A stretch of DNA of 64,000 bases, taken from contig NZ_JAJGRC010000001.1 of the NCBI RefSeq assembly GCF_020786625.1, forward strand, positions 1-64,000. Reading direction: 5' to 3'. This DNA is from Salinicoccus sp. RF5 (GTDB lineage: Bacteria > Bacillota > Bacilli > Staphylococcales > Salinicoccaceae). The position numbers and the translations under genes are program-made. Every line of letters starts with the position of its first letter. Positions within the stretch are counted from its first letter, which is position 1. Below, piece by piece: positions 24,219-34,065 of this stretch. The notes under the pieces were generated by a model. The model was not told where the DNA came from and searched no databases. It saw only the letters and a program-made list of their open reading frames with translations.

Positions 24219-25508
24219 ATGAAAGTGGGAAATAAACTGACAATACAGATCGTCATCGCCCTGATCCTCGGCATCATCGTGGGCTCGGTGCTCAGCCCGA
24301 TGGCTGATCAAAGCTGGGTGCAATGGGTTGATCAGTACATATTCAACCTGGTGGGGCAGCTGTTCCTGAACATGATCTTCATGATGGTGGTGCCGGTTGT
24401 ATTCATCTCCATCGTGCTCGGGGTCGTCAATGTCGGTGACCCGAAGATGCTCGGCGGCATCGGTCTCAAAACACTCGCATTCTATCTGGCGACTACAGCA
24501 ATCGCCATCACCATCGCGATGATCGTGGCGAACGTCCTGAACCCTGGAGAGGGGCAGTCCGAGCTCCTGGATTCTGAAGAGGTGTCCGAGTACCGTGAAT
24601 CAGAGCTTGAAGGCGGTTCAACCGGCGAAGCTCTGCAGCAGGGATTCGACCAGACGGTCATCAACCTGATTCCGACGAACATCATCGAAGCGATGGGTAC
24701 GCAGAACATGCTTCAGATCATCGCCTTTGCGATCTTCATCGGCATCGCGATGATTGCAGGCAAGGAAAAATCGGCACGGCTGACAGCACTATTCGAAGAG
24801 GCGAATGATGTCGTGATGTGGATCGTCATGGCCATCATGAAATACTTCGCGGCGATCGGTGCCTTCGGCCTCGTGGCGACTGCATTCGTGCAGGCCGGTT
24901 TCGGTGCCATCCAGCAGCTCGGCATGTACTTCATCTGCGTGCTGCTTGCACTGTTCATACATCTCGCACTTGTATATGGTTCAGTCGTGCAGTTCATGGC
25001 AAAGAAAAGCTTCGTATGGTTCATCAAGAACTTTGCGCCGGCAATGGGTGTGGCGTTCAGTACATCATCCTCCAGTGCGGTGCTGCCGATTTCACTCGAG
25101 ACGGCACAGGATAACCTGAAGATACGAAAAAGCATATCCAGCTTCGTGCAGCCGCTCGGAGCGACCATAAACATGGATGGTACGGCGATCATGCAGGGGG
25201 TGGCGACGGTGTTCATCGCGCAGCTCTCCGGCATCGACCTGACGCTCATGCAGATGGTCACAGTGGTCATCATCGCAGTGGTGGCAAGTATCGGTACCGC
25301 TGGTGTGCCGGGTGTCGGCCTTGTCATGCTGGCCATGGTACTGACGGCAGTCGGCCTCGATCCGGCGGCGATCGGCATCATCATCGGTATCGACAGGCTG
25401 CTTGATATGACCCGTACGATGGTCAATATCACCGGTGATGCAACGATTGCGCTCGTCATCAACGAGCAGCAGACGCGTCGCGAAGAAGCTGCAAAAGCTG
25501 AATCGTAA
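24219..25508 (+). CDS. gltT: dicarboxylate/amino acid:cation symporter (DAACS family)
   Basis: A 429-residue membrane transporter of the glutamate/aspartate/C4-dicarboxylate family. Hallmarks are the serine-rich hairpin FSTSSSSAVLP, the sodium site NMDGTA, and the second hairpin with GIGTAGVPG (here SIGTAGVPGVG), then DRLLDMTRTMVNITGD. About eight spans plus two re-entrant loops are visible, with an acidic loop (about 105-135). The precise substrate is not clear; glutamate/aspartate is most likely. A site gtctggaggggt precedes the ATG. Confidence 0.88.
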   Translation: MKVGNKLTIQIVIALILGIIVGSVLSPMADQSWVQWVDQYIFNLVGQLFLNMIFMMVVPVVFISIVLGVVNVGDPKMLGGIGLKTLAFYLATTAIAITIAMIVANVLNPGEGQSELLDSEEVSEYRESELEGGSTGEALQQGFDQTVINLIPTNIIEAMGTQNMLQIIAFAIFIGIAMIAGKEKSARLTALFEEANDVVMWIVMAIMKYFAAIGAFGLVATAFVQAGFGAIQQLGMYFICVLLALFIHLALVYGSVVQFMAKKSFVWFIKNFAPAMGVAFSTSSSSAVLPISLETAQDNLKIRKSISSFVQPLGATINMDGTAIMQGVATVFIAQLSGIDLTLMQMVTVVIIAVVASIGTAGVPGVGLVMLAMVLTAVGLDPAAIGIIIGIDRLLDMTRTMVNITGDATIALVINEQQTRREEAAKAES

Positions 25509-25532
25509 AGCTTTTTAGGCATTAAAACTGAA

Positions 25533-25582
25533 TAGGGCATATATTGAACACTTGGTGAAATTCAATATATGCCCTTTTAATT
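25533..25582 (+). terminator. gltT terminator
   Basis: The stem gggcatatattgaa/ttcaatatatgccc is followed by ttttaatttta. Confidence 0.88.
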
Positions 25583-25669
25583 TTACCCGATCTATATTAT
25601 TATATTAAAAGTGTATTATTATCGCATTTAAATTTTACAATACCCGATTTGAGTGAAAGGAAGAAAAGA

Positions 25670-26125
25670 ATGGATAAACAGACTTTTACGGAGATGCTCC
25701 AGTCGAAGTTCAAGATGGTCAGGACGGAAGCTGGTTATACGCAGGACTCCATGAGTCAGACGATAGGGCTGTCTAAAAAGACCCTCGTGCAGATCGAGAA
25801 AGAACGCATCCTTCCGAACTGGACAACATGCATCTCCCTGTGTGCACTCTTCAGGGATAGTGAAGTCCTGACGAATTCATTCGGAGGGGATCCCCTTGAA
25901 CTTGCCCAGGTGATATCCAGAGGGCATTGTGTCTACCCGAATTATGATGGCGAAGCGGTATATTGGGAGGATCTCGACAGAAAGAATGGTTTCCGTCTGC
26001 AGTATAATAAAAGCAATAAAATATATAGAGTACTGAACGATTCGAACCGTCCGGTCCATGCCTCATATATTGAACGGGAAATCAGGACTTACTTCATGAG
26101 ACAGACGGATCTACAGCCTGTCTGA
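25670..26125 (+). CDS. XRE-family transcriptional regulator
   Basis: A 151-residue protein with an N-terminal Cro/CI-type helix-turn-helix (about 10-65: MVRTEAGYTQDSMSQTIGLS, then KKTLVQIEKER). The C-terminal 80 residues resemble no effector domain I know; they include YIEREIRTYFMRQTD. The frame begins at 25649 without a good start; ATG 25670 follows gaaaggaag. It is a single gene between two terminators, so its targets cannot be guessed from context. Confidence 0.82.
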   Translation: MDKQTFTEMLQSKFKMVRTEAGYTQDSMSQTIGLSKKTLVQIEKERILPNWTTCISLCALFRDSEVLTNSFGGDPLELAQVISRGHCVYPNYDGEAVYWEDLDRKNGFRLQYNKSNKIYRVLNDSNRPVHASYIEREIRTYFMRQTDLQPV

Positions 26126-26130
26126 TAAAA

Positions 26131-26158
26131 CAGAAGCACCGTAAGGTGCTTTTTCTTT
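26131..26158 (+). terminator. terminator
   Basis: The stem aagcacc/ggtgctt with loop gtaa is followed by a T run. Confidence 0.85.
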
Positions 26159-26201
26159 TGCATTGTTGTAGGATTAACGACAAGAGAAGGAGGGCTTTTC
26201 C

Positions 26202-27332
26202 TTGAACGATGGTTTTCAGATAATACTCATGGCCATTATCGGTGCACTGATCGGCGGCTTGACGAATATGCTCGCCATACGCATGCTCTTCCGGCCGTAT
26301 GAAACAAAATATCTCTTCGGCAGACGCCTCCCCCTGACGCCGGGCGTGATCCCACGGCGGCGTGAGGAGGCTTCCATAAAGATGGGTGAGATCGTCACCA
26401 GGCACCTGTTGACGCCTGACGCCTTCATCGAGAAGATAAAGAGCCGCGAAACCCAGAACTTCATCATGCTGTTCATCGACAGACAGATCGAGACGATCGA
26501 ATCCGAAAAGCTGACATTGCGCTATTTCCTTGAACGCATCAACGAAGGGCTGTCCGACAAGGTGGTCAAGGGCTTCAATGCCCAGTTGTCCGACAAGGTG
26601 ACGGCGGAAGGCGCCAGGCTCTACCAGCAGGAGATCAGGAACCTCGTCCCGACGGATGCCATGGCGACGCTTGATGGGAAAATTGACACCCTGCAGCCGC
26701 AGATTACGCAGAAGATAGAGGAATACATCAATTCCGAGAAGGGCTACCAGGACCTCTACACGATGACCGACGAGTTCGTCGAGCATCGGGGGAGACTTGC
26801 CCGCTCGTTGAAGTATCTGATGTCGAAGGAGACGATTGTACAGAATATACGCAATGAGCTGAACAAGCTGATCCATCACCCGAAAATGACGGAGATACAG
26901 GTCCGCATCATCAATGATGAGTATGAACGGATCAAAAACAGCCGGGTGGATGCCCTGATTTCCGAAAGGGACCAGCAAAGGCTGATAGACAGCGTCTATG
27001 ATGTACTCAGGGAAAGGATAGACATCGAAGGCATACTCGATTATCCGATCGAGGACTTCAACCGTGAAATGTTCGAGTCATTCAAAACGCGCGGGAAGTA
27101 CCAGCTCCGCGACAACATCATAGAATACCTCGGACAGAATACAGGAAGGATCGTCGAAAAGCTCCAGCTTGCCCAGGTGGTCAAAAAGCAGATCGACAGT
27201 TTCGAGCTCAGCCATATAGAAGATCTGGTGATGGAGATCTCGAGCAAGGAGTTCCGTATGATCACACTCCTCGGCTTTTTCCTTGGGGGTATGATAGGAA
27301 TCGTACAGGGGCTCATCGTTGTGTTTTTATAA
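26202..27332 (+). CDS. yheB: DUF445-family membrane protein (YheB-like)
   Basis: A 376-residue protein with an N-terminal span (ILMAIIGALIGGLTNMLAIR) and a C-terminal span (LLGFFLGGMIGIVQGLIVVF), the two halves of the DUF445 pattern, with a long helical soluble part between them. PLTPGVIPRRR near residue 45 is a family block. Function is unknown; Bacillus YheB is spore-associated. The start is TTG 26202, 8 bases after agaaggaggg. yheA follows. Confidence 0.87.
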   Translation: MNDGFQIILMAIIGALIGGLTNMLAIRMLFRPYETKYLFGRRLPLTPGVIPRRREEASIKMGEIVTRHLLTPDAFIEKIKSRETQNFIMLFIDRQIETIESEKLTLRYFLERINEGLSDKVVKGFNAQLSDKVTAEGARLYQQEIRNLVPTDAMATLDGKIDTLQPQITQKIEEYINSEKGYQDLYTMTDEFVEHRGRLARSLKYLMSKETIVQNIRNELNKLIHHPKMTEIQVRIINDEYERIKNSRVDALISERDQQRLIDSVYDVLRERIDIEGILDYPIEDFNREMFESFKTRGKYQLRDNIIEYLGQNTGRIVEKLQLAQVVKKQIDSFELSHIEDLVMEISSKEFRMITLLGFFLGGMIGIVQGLIVVFL

Positions 27333-27385
27333 GTCGCGGTTTTATGTTACAGTAGATATATCTTTATAAAGGGAGTTTTTCAATA

Positions 27386-27742
27386 ATGGCAGTTAATGTA
27401 TACGATCAGGCGAATGCATTGGAAGATGCACTCCGCAACTCAGATGAATTTCAAAATATGAAAGATCTTTATGGCAAAGTGAATTCCAATCCGGAATCCA
27501 AGCAGCTGTTCGAAGAGTTCAGGGAAGTACAGATGGACTTGCAGCAGAAACAGATGCAGGGTGAGGAAATCAATGAAGAAGATGTTCAGAAAGCACAGAA
27601 ATCAGCAGAAGATATAGAGAAGGACGAAAATATCAAATCACTGATGGAAGCAGAACAGAAAATGAGCGAACTCATTCAGGACCTGAACCGCGTCATCATG
27701 AAACCTATAGAAGAGCTTTATGGTCTGAACAACCAGAATTAA
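27386..27742 (+). CDS. yheA: YlbF/YmcA-family protein (YheA-like)
   Basis: A 118-residue helical protein: [20 protein letters not shown] start, then long charged helices rich in Gln, Glu and Lys ([20 protein letters not shown]). Relatives YlbF and YmcA help RNase Y in Bacillus; the YheA branch (UPF0342) is uncharacterised. It sits between yheB and yhaO as in staphylococci. A short terminator follows. Confidence 0.85.
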   Translation: MAVNVYDQANALEDALRNSDEFQNMKDLYGKVNSNPESKQLFEEFREVQMDLQQKQMQGEEINEEDVQKAQKSAEDIEKDENIKSLMEAEQKMSELIQDLNRVIMKPIEELYGLNNQN

Positions 27743-27747
27743 TTACT

Positions 27748-27778
27748 GAAGAGGTCTATTATAGGCCTCTTTCTTTTG
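27748..27778 (+). terminator. yheA terminator
   Basis: The stem agaggtct/ggcctct is followed by ttcttttgtg. Confidence 0.75.
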
Positions 27779-27829
27779 TGTTTTTTGGTATACTGAAAAT
27801 ATAATGCCAGGAAAAGTCAGGTGAAATAT

Positions 27830-29014
27830 ATGGTTAAGTTTATTCACAGCGCAGATCTGCATCTGGACAGTCCTTTCAAGTCCAGGTCCAAAATGCCTTC
27901 AGGCATATTGGATGTGCTCATGGAAAGTACATACAATAGTGTCACGAGGATGATGGATCATGCCATTGAAGAAAAAGTCGACTTCATCATAATTGCGGGG
28001 GATGTCTTCGATCAGGCGAACCGCACATTGAAATCCGAGATATTCATGAAGCGCCAGTTCGAAAGGCTCAGGGAGGCCGGCATATTCGCCTACGTCATCC
28101 ATGGGAACCATGACCCTCTGACTGATGGGATCAGGACATCCTGGCCGGACAACGTCACGGTCTTCAATGAAAATGTCGAAAGCTATGAGATGATCAGCGC
28201 GAAGGGGGAGAGTGTATTCCTTCACGGGTTCAGCTATTTCCTGGATGATACATACGAGAATAAGCTCGGAGATTATCCGGTGAATACGATGAACGACGGG
28301 ATACATATCGGCATCCTGCACGGCACCTATTCGAAGAGCCAGTATGGACAGGAGCGCTATACGGAATTCAATCTGGAAGTGCTGAACGAGAAATTGTATC
28401 ATTATTGGGCGCTCGGCCATATCCATCAGCGGGAACAGCTCAGCGACCTGCCGCCGATCCATTATTCCGGGAATATACAGGGCCGGCACAAGAATGAATA
28501 TGGGGAAAAGGGCTTCCTGCTGGTGGAAGGGGACGATGTCTTCCTCAGTTCCCGTTTCGTGCCGGTACAGGAGCTCATCTTTTCGGAGTATGACCTTGAA
28601 GTCCAGTCGCTCGCCAAACAAGATCTTTACCAGACGATCGTCGAATTCAAGCATCGTCTGCGGGAGAAGGGGCGCCACATCATACAGCTCAATCTTATAT
28701 ATGATGGGGAAGAAGTGATATCGGCCGCCGATTTCACCGAAGTGATCGAACTGTTGAAGGAGGACGAGAGGGATCTGAAGCAGTTCATATGGATCGATGA
28801 CCTCCGTCTCAAATATCTCACCCAGGACAACATCGCCCTGCTCAATGATATAAAGGCGACCCATTCCGGAAACAGGGAGCTGTTCAAGGAAGCGGTCAAT
28901 GCACTTTATATGGATCCGAGGCTCAACAGATACTTGGAGCCCATCCAGGACATCGAGCAGGAAGCGCTGCTCAAAGAAGGCGAAGAGCGCCTTAGAATGC
29001 TGATGAGGAAGTAG
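27830..29014 (+). CDS. yhaO: metallophosphoesterase, SbcD-like DNA repair exonuclease
   Basis: A 394-residue calcineurin-like nuclease. Metal-binding blocks appear in order: FIHSADLHLDSPF, IIAGDVFDQAN, IHGNHDPL, GILHGTYS and GHIHQREQL. This is the YhaO branch, related to SbcD/Mre11. The partner ATPase gene yhaN starts 7 bases downstream, so the pair should form an SbcCD-like complex. I use ATG 27830 after caggtga; a GTG at 27821 is possible. Confidence 0.9.
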   Translation: MVKFIHSADLHLDSPFKSRSKMPSGILDVLMESTYNSVTRMMDHAIEEKVDFIIIAGDVFDQANRTLKSEIFMKRQFERLREAGIFAYVIHGNHDPLTDGIRTSWPDNVTVFNENVESYEMISAKGESVFLHGFSYFLDDTYENKLGDYPVNTMNDGIHIGILHGTYSKSQYGQERYTEFNLEVLNEKLYHYWALGHIHQREQLSDLPPIHYSGNIQGRHKNEYGEKGFLLVEGDDVFLSSRFVPVQELIFSEYDLEVQSLAKQDLYQTIVEFKHRLREKGRHIIQLNLIYDGEEVISAADFTEVIELLKEDERDLKQFIWIDDLRLKYLTQDNIALLNDIKATHSGNRELFKEAVNALYMDPRLNRYLEPIQDIEQEALLKEGEERLRMLMRK

Positions 29015-29021
29015 TGGATAT

Positions 29022-31949
29022 ATGAAGATAATTGCTCTGAACATATACGGATATGGAAAGATAACAGAAACTGAAATAGATGTCGATCAGCAGTTCATCC
29101 AGTTCTTCGGGGAGAACGAAGCAGGCAAATCCACGATGCAGTCGTTCATTCATTCCATCCTGTTCGGTTTTCCGACGCGGAAGGAACAGGAGCCAAGAAG
29201 GGAACCGCGCATGCATAACCTGTATGGCGGGAAGATTACGGTGGAATTCCCCGATGAAGCGGGGCCGGTGGAGATCGAACGCATAAAAGGGAAGGTGCAG
29301 GGTGACGTCAAGGTCTATCTGGCGGATGGTACCGTCAGAGGCGAAGACTGGCTGATCAAGAAGCTGAACTTCATCGACAAGAAAACATACCGGTCGATCT
29401 TCTCCTTTGATGTGCTGGGCCTCCAGGATATCCATAAGAATATGACCGAAGACAAGCTGCAGGAATACCTGCTCCGTGCAGGCGCCCTCGGCTCGCATGA
29501 GTATGATGAGATGCTCAGTGCCATAGATGCCGAGATGAAATCCATCTATAAGAAGAATGGCACGAATCCGGAACTGAACCATGAAATGGATGAAATTTCC
29601 AGGCTCACTGAGAAGATCAGGGTGCTTGAACAGACGGAGGAGCGCTACAAGACGCTCATCAACGAAAAGATCAAGACCGAAGACAGCCTGAATGCGAAGC
29701 AGGATGCCTTGTTCCAGCTGGATATGGTCCGCAAGCAGAAGATGAAGGAAGTCATGTACCATAAGGACATCAAGGAATGGAAGACGCTTGAGGACAAGCT
29801 GAACATTGAACCCGTGGTCTTTCCGGAGCAGGGGCTCGAAAGGTATGAAAAGCTGAGGCATCAGGTCCAGCAGACCGACCGCGACATCGCCCTGCGCACC
29901 GAGAAGCTCAAAGTCCTGAAAAATGAAATGGACGGTGTGACCCTGCCCGACAAGGACCGGCTTGCCTATCTGGAGGGCATCCAGAAGCGGGAGCCGGACA
30001 TCAAGCAGAAGAATATGGAGCATTCCAGGCTTTCCGCATCGATGGAGGCGCTGGAGGAGGAGATTGCCCAGCTCAGGCGGGATATCGGTTGGCAGCAGGA
30101 GCACCATGAAGTCGATGATTCGAATATCGTCAAGGAGTCTGTGCAGACGGTCCTTTCGAAGCTGGACGAAGTCACTCTGGAAGAGCAGTTCCTCATCCGC
30201 GAGATCGATCAGCTGAAGAGCGACCTCAAGCAGTTCGACCAGGACATAGAACATCTCGAGCAGGAACAGATCAGCGACGAACGCATCCGTGTGAAGAAGG
30301 AAGTCATGGAACGGGAGTTCGAACTGAAGGAAAAAGAGAAGATGTTCAGGCTCATCGAGAAGGATTATGAACGCGAGAAGCGGGAGCGGAACCGGGTCAA
30401 AAAAGGCCAGTCGGCCCTCATCATAGGTATCAGTGTCCTCGCCCTCCTGATCGGTCTGTTCTACCTGATCAACACCAATTGGCTGATGGGCGGCATCTTC
30501 ACCGTGATCGGGGCGGTCACGCTGCTGCTCCTGATGCTCACCAACCAGCGGGAAGAAGATGGACTGAAGAACGACTACCAGAATGAAGTCCGCGAACTCA
30601 AGGACGCGATCGAGACGATAAAGCGGAACAACAACGTCAGTTTCGACCTGAATGATGCCAGGGACCTGAAGATGGATCTGAAGACCCAGCGGACGAAGCG
30701 GATCTCCGCGAATGTCAGGCTGGAAGAACTGAAGGAGACGCTCGCCCTCAAGGAAACGCAGCATGATTCATTGAATACCCAGCTCGCTGCCATCAAGGAC
30801 GACCTGAAGGTCAATCCGGATATTGAAAATAAAAGCATCGTGGATGCCATCCACACCATCAGGGAAATCAAGCAGAAGCGGAATCAGATCAACAGGCACA
30901 GGATCGAGATGGACAACATCAACCGTGAACTCCAGCAATTCAAGAAGACGGTCAAGGAAGATGTGGCGGCGTTCGGCATACATTATGACGACAGCACGAT
31001 CTTCTACGATGTCAAAAGCCTGGTATCCGGCATGTATAAGGATGAAGCGCACTACAATAGGCTGAAGGATCAGATCAACCTGCTCGAGAATGAAATCAAG
31101 GTGTTGGCCGAAAGGAACGAAGACGCCAGGCAGGAAACCGTACAGCTGCTCGACTATGTGGAAGCTGAAGACGAGGAAGAATATTACTACTACGCAAGGA
31201 AATACAAAGAGTACCAGGAGCACATGGAACGCTTCAAGGAACTGAGTGAAAAGCTTGAGGAGGAACACTTCGACTATGATGCAAGGAGTGAACTTTCGAC
31301 CTATCTCCTCGCGGACCTGAAGGAGGAGGAAGAGGGCGTTGCTGAACAGATGGAGACATTCAACAGCGAACTGCAGCAGGAGCAGAAGACCCTTGCCGAG
31401 CTGAACTCCGAAATAAGCACCCTTGAAAGCGATGGGAAGCTGAGTGAGGTCAACCACAAGTTCGAGATGAAGAAAACCCTGATCCAGAATCTCTCAGAGG
31501 AATATATGTCGCTCAATTATATCCGTATCCTCATTGAAACCCATATCAAAGCCATCAAAGACGAAAGACTGCCTGTGGTCATAGAAGAGGCGAGGAGCAT
31601 TTTCGAGAAAGTGACAAGAGGACGCTACATCAATGTCACCTATGACGACCACGGCATCACGGTAAGGCATGTGAATGGCCAGCTCTTCCATCCACTGGAA
31701 CTCTCCCAATCGACGAAGGAGATGCTGTACATCAGCCTCAGGCTGAGCCTGATCAAAGCGCTGAAGGGCTACTATCAGCTGCCGCTGATCATAGACGATG
31801 CATTCGTCCACTTCGACAAGGAGCGCAAGAAGATCATCATCGACTACCTGCGCAACGAAGTGGATGATCAGGTACTGTACTTCACATGCAATCTGGACAG
31901 CACCATCCCGTCCTCACAGACAGTCAAACTTAAAGAAAGAGTAAAATGA
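29022..31949 (+). CDS. yhaN: SMC/Rad50-like ATPase with a membrane hairpin
   Basis: A 975-residue protein. The N-terminal P-loop GENEAGKST (about 30-38) and the C-terminal Walker B LPLIIDDAFVHFD (about 920-932), with a signature-like stretch ELSQSTKEMLYISLRLSLI, form a split ABC ATPase head. The two halves are joined by long coiled coils. Two membrane spans lie in the middle (about 466-485 and 488-508: ALIIGISVLALLIGLFYLI and GGIFTVIGAVTLLLLML). This is the YhaN architecture, in which the apex of the coil is anchored in the membrane. It works with YhaO upstream. Confidence 0.88.
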   Translation: MKIIALNIYGYGKITETEIDVDQQFIQFFGENEAGKSTMQSFIHSILFGFPTRKEQEPRREPRMHNLYGGKITVEFPDEAGPVEIERIKGKVQGDVKVYLADGTVRGEDWLIKKLNFIDKKTYRSIFSFDVLGLQDIHKNMTEDKLQEYLLRAGALGSHEYDEMLSAIDAEMKSIYKKNGTNPELNHEMDEISRLTEKIRVLEQTEERYKTLINEKIKTEDSLNAKQDALFQLDMVRKQKMKEVMYHKDIKEWKTLEDKLNIEPVVFPEQGLERYEKLRHQVQQTDRDIALRTEKLKVLKNEMDGVTLPDKDRLAYLEGIQKREPDIKQKNMEHSRLSASMEALEEEIAQLRRDIGWQQEHHEVDDSNIVKESVQTVLSKLDEVTLEEQFLIREIDQLKSDLKQFDQDIEHLEQEQISDERIRVKKEVMEREFELKEKEKMFRLIEKDYEREKRERNRVKKGQSALIIGISVLALLIGLFYLINTNWLMGGIFTVIGAVTLLLLMLTNQREEDGLKNDYQNEVRELKDAIETIKRNNNVSFDLNDARDLKMDLKTQRTKRISANVRLEELKETLALKETQHDSLNTQLAAIKDDLKVNPDIENKSIVDAIHTIREIKQKRNQINRHRIEMDNINRELQQFKKTVKEDVAAFGIHYDDSTIFYDVKSLVSGMYKDEAHYNRLKDQINLLENEIKVLAERNEDARQETVQLLDYVEAEDEEEYYYYARKYKEYQEHMERFKELSEKLEEEHFDYDARSELSTYLLADLKEEEEGVAEQMETFNSELQQEQKTLAELNSEISTLESDGKLSEVNHKFEMKKTLIQNLSEEYMSLNYIRILIETHIKAIKDERLPVVIEEARSIFEKVTRGRYINVTYDDHGITVRHVNGQLFHPLELSQSTKEMLYISLRLSLIKALKGYYQLPLIIDDAFVHFDKERKKIIIDYLRNEVDDQVLYFTCNLDSTIPSSQTVKLKERVK

Positions 31950-31960
31950 GGTGACTATAC

Positions 31961-32902
31961 TTGAATAACATATCGAAACTGAAACCAGGAGATTCGGTGG
32001 AAGCCTTCTACCTGATCAAAAGAAGCCAGCAGGGCGTCACATCCCAGGGCAAGCCCTATATGACGCTGTTCCTGCAGGACCGTACAGGGGAGATCGAAGC
32101 CAAGCTCTGGACCGTATCGAAAGAAGATATGGAAGTCCTGAAGCCGGAAGTGCTCATCAAGGTCAAAGGGGACGTCATCGACTACCGCAACAAGAAGCAG
32201 ATGAAGATCGCCGCCTTCAGGACAGCAACCGAATCCGATGGGCTGAATGCCAAGGACTTCGTGGAGAAGGCACCGATCGACGAAGAGACGTTGTACGAGA
32301 GCATCATGGACTATGTCATCAAGATCGAGAACGGCAGCCTGCAGCGGATTGTCCGCCAGCTGCTCGGCAAGTACAGGAAGGAATTCCTGAGCTTCCCGGC
32401 GGCGATGACGAACCACCACGATTTCGTTTCGGGGCTGGCGTATCATGTACACTATATGCTCAGGACGGCAGAGGCACTGTGTGACATCTATCCGTCACTG
32501 AACCGCAGCCTGCTCTACAGCAGCATCATCCTCCATGATATCGGGAAGGTCAAGGAACTGTCCGGCCCGGTGGGGACGACGTATACGGTCGAAGGGAATC
32601 TGATCGGCCATATCGTCATCGCCAGTGAAGAGATCACGAGGGTCGCCCAGGAGCTGAACATCGATGGGGAAGAGGTCATGCTGCTCAAGCACATGATACT
32701 GAGCCATCACGGAAAACTGGAATACGGCTCCCCAAAGCCGCCGATGCTGAAGGAAGCCGAAATCCTCCATTTCATCGACAACATCGATGCGCGCATGATG
32801 ATGATGGACAAGCATACATCGAAAGCCGAGAAGGGGCAGTTTACAGAGCGGATCTTCCCGCTTGAGAGCCGCTTCTTCTACCGTCCGGAATCACTGGATT
32901 AG
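31961..32902 (+). CDS. yhaM: 3'-5' exoribonuclease YhaM
   Basis: A 313-residue nuclease with an OB-fold domain (about 1-90, [20 protein letters not shown]) and an HD domain with His192-Asp193 in ILHDIGK. It trims RNA and single-stranded DNA from the 3' end; the staphylococcal form was found as the plasmid replication enhancer-binding protein Cbf1. The start is TTG 31961 after gaggtga. It is the last gene of the yhaO-yhaN-yhaM operon. Confidence 0.92.
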   Translation: MNNISKLKPGDSVEAFYLIKRSQQGVTSQGKPYMTLFLQDRTGEIEAKLWTVSKEDMEVLKPEVLIKVKGDVIDYRNKKQMKIAAFRTATESDGLNAKDFVEKAPIDEETLYESIMDYVIKIENGSLQRIVRQLLGKYRKEFLSFPAAMTNHHDFVSGLAYHVHYMLRTAEALCDIYPSLNRSLLYSSIILHDIGKVKELSGPVGTTYTVEGNLIGHIVIASEEITRVAQELNIDGEEVMLLKHMILSHHGKLEYGSPKPPMLKEAEILHFIDNIDARMMMMDKHTSKAEKGQFTERIFPLESRFFYRPESLD

Positions 32903-32914
32903 GACTGGAGACAT

Positions 32915-32956
32915 GAAAAAAGGACTTGTGAGTGCAACTCACAAGTCCTTTTTTCT
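32915..32956. terminator. bidirectional terminator between yhaM and prsA
   Basis: The stem aaaaaaggacttgtgagt/actcacaagtcctttttt forms an almost perfect hairpin with A and T runs on both sides. Confidence 0.92.
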
Positions 32957-32957
32957 T

Positions 32958-33971
32958 CTATTCGGCTGATTCTTCAGTGGGTTCTTCTGTAGATTCTTCT
33001 GTAGATTCTTCAGTGGATTCCTCTGCAGATTCCTCATCACCACTGTTCAGATATGTTTCTTCAATGTATGTGCGGATCTCTTCATTTTCAAATTCGACAT
33101 TGTACTCTTCGAGAAGATCATTATAGAATCCGAGCACCTGATCCTGGTTTTCCTGGATCTTCTGGCTTACGACCTGGCGTTTGACGCTATCCAGCTCTTC
33201 GTCGATGTTCTCTTCTTCATGCCTCTTGATGATGTGGTAGCCGAAATCGGATTTGACCACATCGGATACTTCTCCCTGTTCAAGTTCGAAAAGGGCCTCT
33301 TCGAATGGTTCCACCATCTCACCACGCTGGACGTAGCCGAGTTCCCCATTATTTTCGGCGCTGCCCGTATCGTCTGATTCTTCAGATGCGAGCTCACCGA
33401 AATCAGCACCGTCTTCTATTTCCTGGTGGAGGGAGTCTGCCTTCTCCTTCGCTTCCTCATCGCTCAGGCCGTCTTCCTCTTCAGAGACTTCAACGAGGAT
33501 ATGGGATGCTTCACGCACGGATTCCTTCGCCTCTTCATCCGTCACTTCGAATTTATCAGCAAAGAATTTGTCGTGGTAGGCATTGTTGATGCGCTGTTCC
33601 TTGTACTGCTCCACAGTCATGCCCGGCTGCTGCTGTTGGAGCATCATCTCGAACTGATCTGCGCCTCCCATGCCCTCGATCTCTTCATCGATCTGGGATT
33701 CGATTTCTTCACGGTCGACTTCCTCACTGTATTTATCCTGAAGTATGGAATCCAGTGTCAGCTGGAAAGTACGGTTTGCGATGTTGTCCGTACCGAGTTC
33801 ATTAAGTATATCGTCAGTGGTGACCTCTCCGGCATCGCTCGTTGCGAGCACATCACCGTATTCCGTTTCACCATTTTCACTGCCTGAACCGTTTTCGCTG
33901 CTGTCATCTGAACATCCAGCAAGACCGATGAGGCCCAGACCGACCACAATTGGCGCTAATTTTTTTCTCAT
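32958..33971 (-). CDS. prsA: foldase lipoprotein PrsA
   Basis: A 337-residue lipoprotein peptidyl-prolyl isomerase. The signal peptide ends at the lipobox LAGC with Cys20. The parvulin domain covers about 150-245 (ASHILVEVSEEEDG, ELGYVQRGEMVEPFEEALF in part, DFGYHIIKRHEE), flanked by helical chaperone regions. It folds exported proteins on the outer face of the membrane. The tail is unusual: four to five copies of EEST/EEPT/EESA built from a 12-base repeat (about 32960-33025). The ATG is preceded by aaaggagaat. Confidence 0.93.
   Translation of the reverse strand: MRKKLAPIVVGLGLIGLAGCSDDSSENGSGSENGETEYGDVLATSDAGEVTTDDILNELGTDNIANRTFQLTLDSILQDKYSEEVDREEIESQIDEEIEGMGGADQFEMMLQQQQPGMTVEQYKEQRINNAYHDKFFADKFEVTDEEAKESVREASHILVEVSEEEDGLSDEEAKEKADSLHQEIEDGADFGELASEESDDTGSAENNGELGYVQRGEMVEPFEEALFELEQGEVSDVVKSDFGYHIIKRHEEENIDEELDSVKRQVVSQKIQENQDQVLGFYNDLLEEYNVEFENEEIRTYIEETYLNSGDEESAEESTEESTEESTEEPTEESAE
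32960..33028. repeat. 12-base tandem repeat in the prsA 3' end
   Basis: The unit ttcttcagtgga/ttcttctgtaga recurs about five times with small changes and encodes the repeated tail E-E-S-T. Such repeats can gain or lose units by slippage. Confidence 0.75.
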
Positions 33972-34025
33972 TTCACAATTCTCCTTTGAATTTGGCTACA
34001 GGAAATAATATATCACACAAAAGTA

Positions 34026-34055
34026 GCGGGGTACAAATGTTTGTACACCCGCTAT
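34026..34055 (-). terminator. ytxH terminator
   Basis: The arms agcggg-gtacaaa and tttgtac-acccgct pair with one bulge. Read leftward the hairpin is followed by acttttgtgt. Confidence 0.65.
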
Positions 34056-34065
34056 CAAATGGTTA

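Noticed and set aside
28992-30764. A 590-codon frame opposite yhaN
   Set aside because: It is long only because the sense strand avoids certain codons. The peptide is Leu/Phe-rich without motifs, and it is antisense to a clear ATPase.
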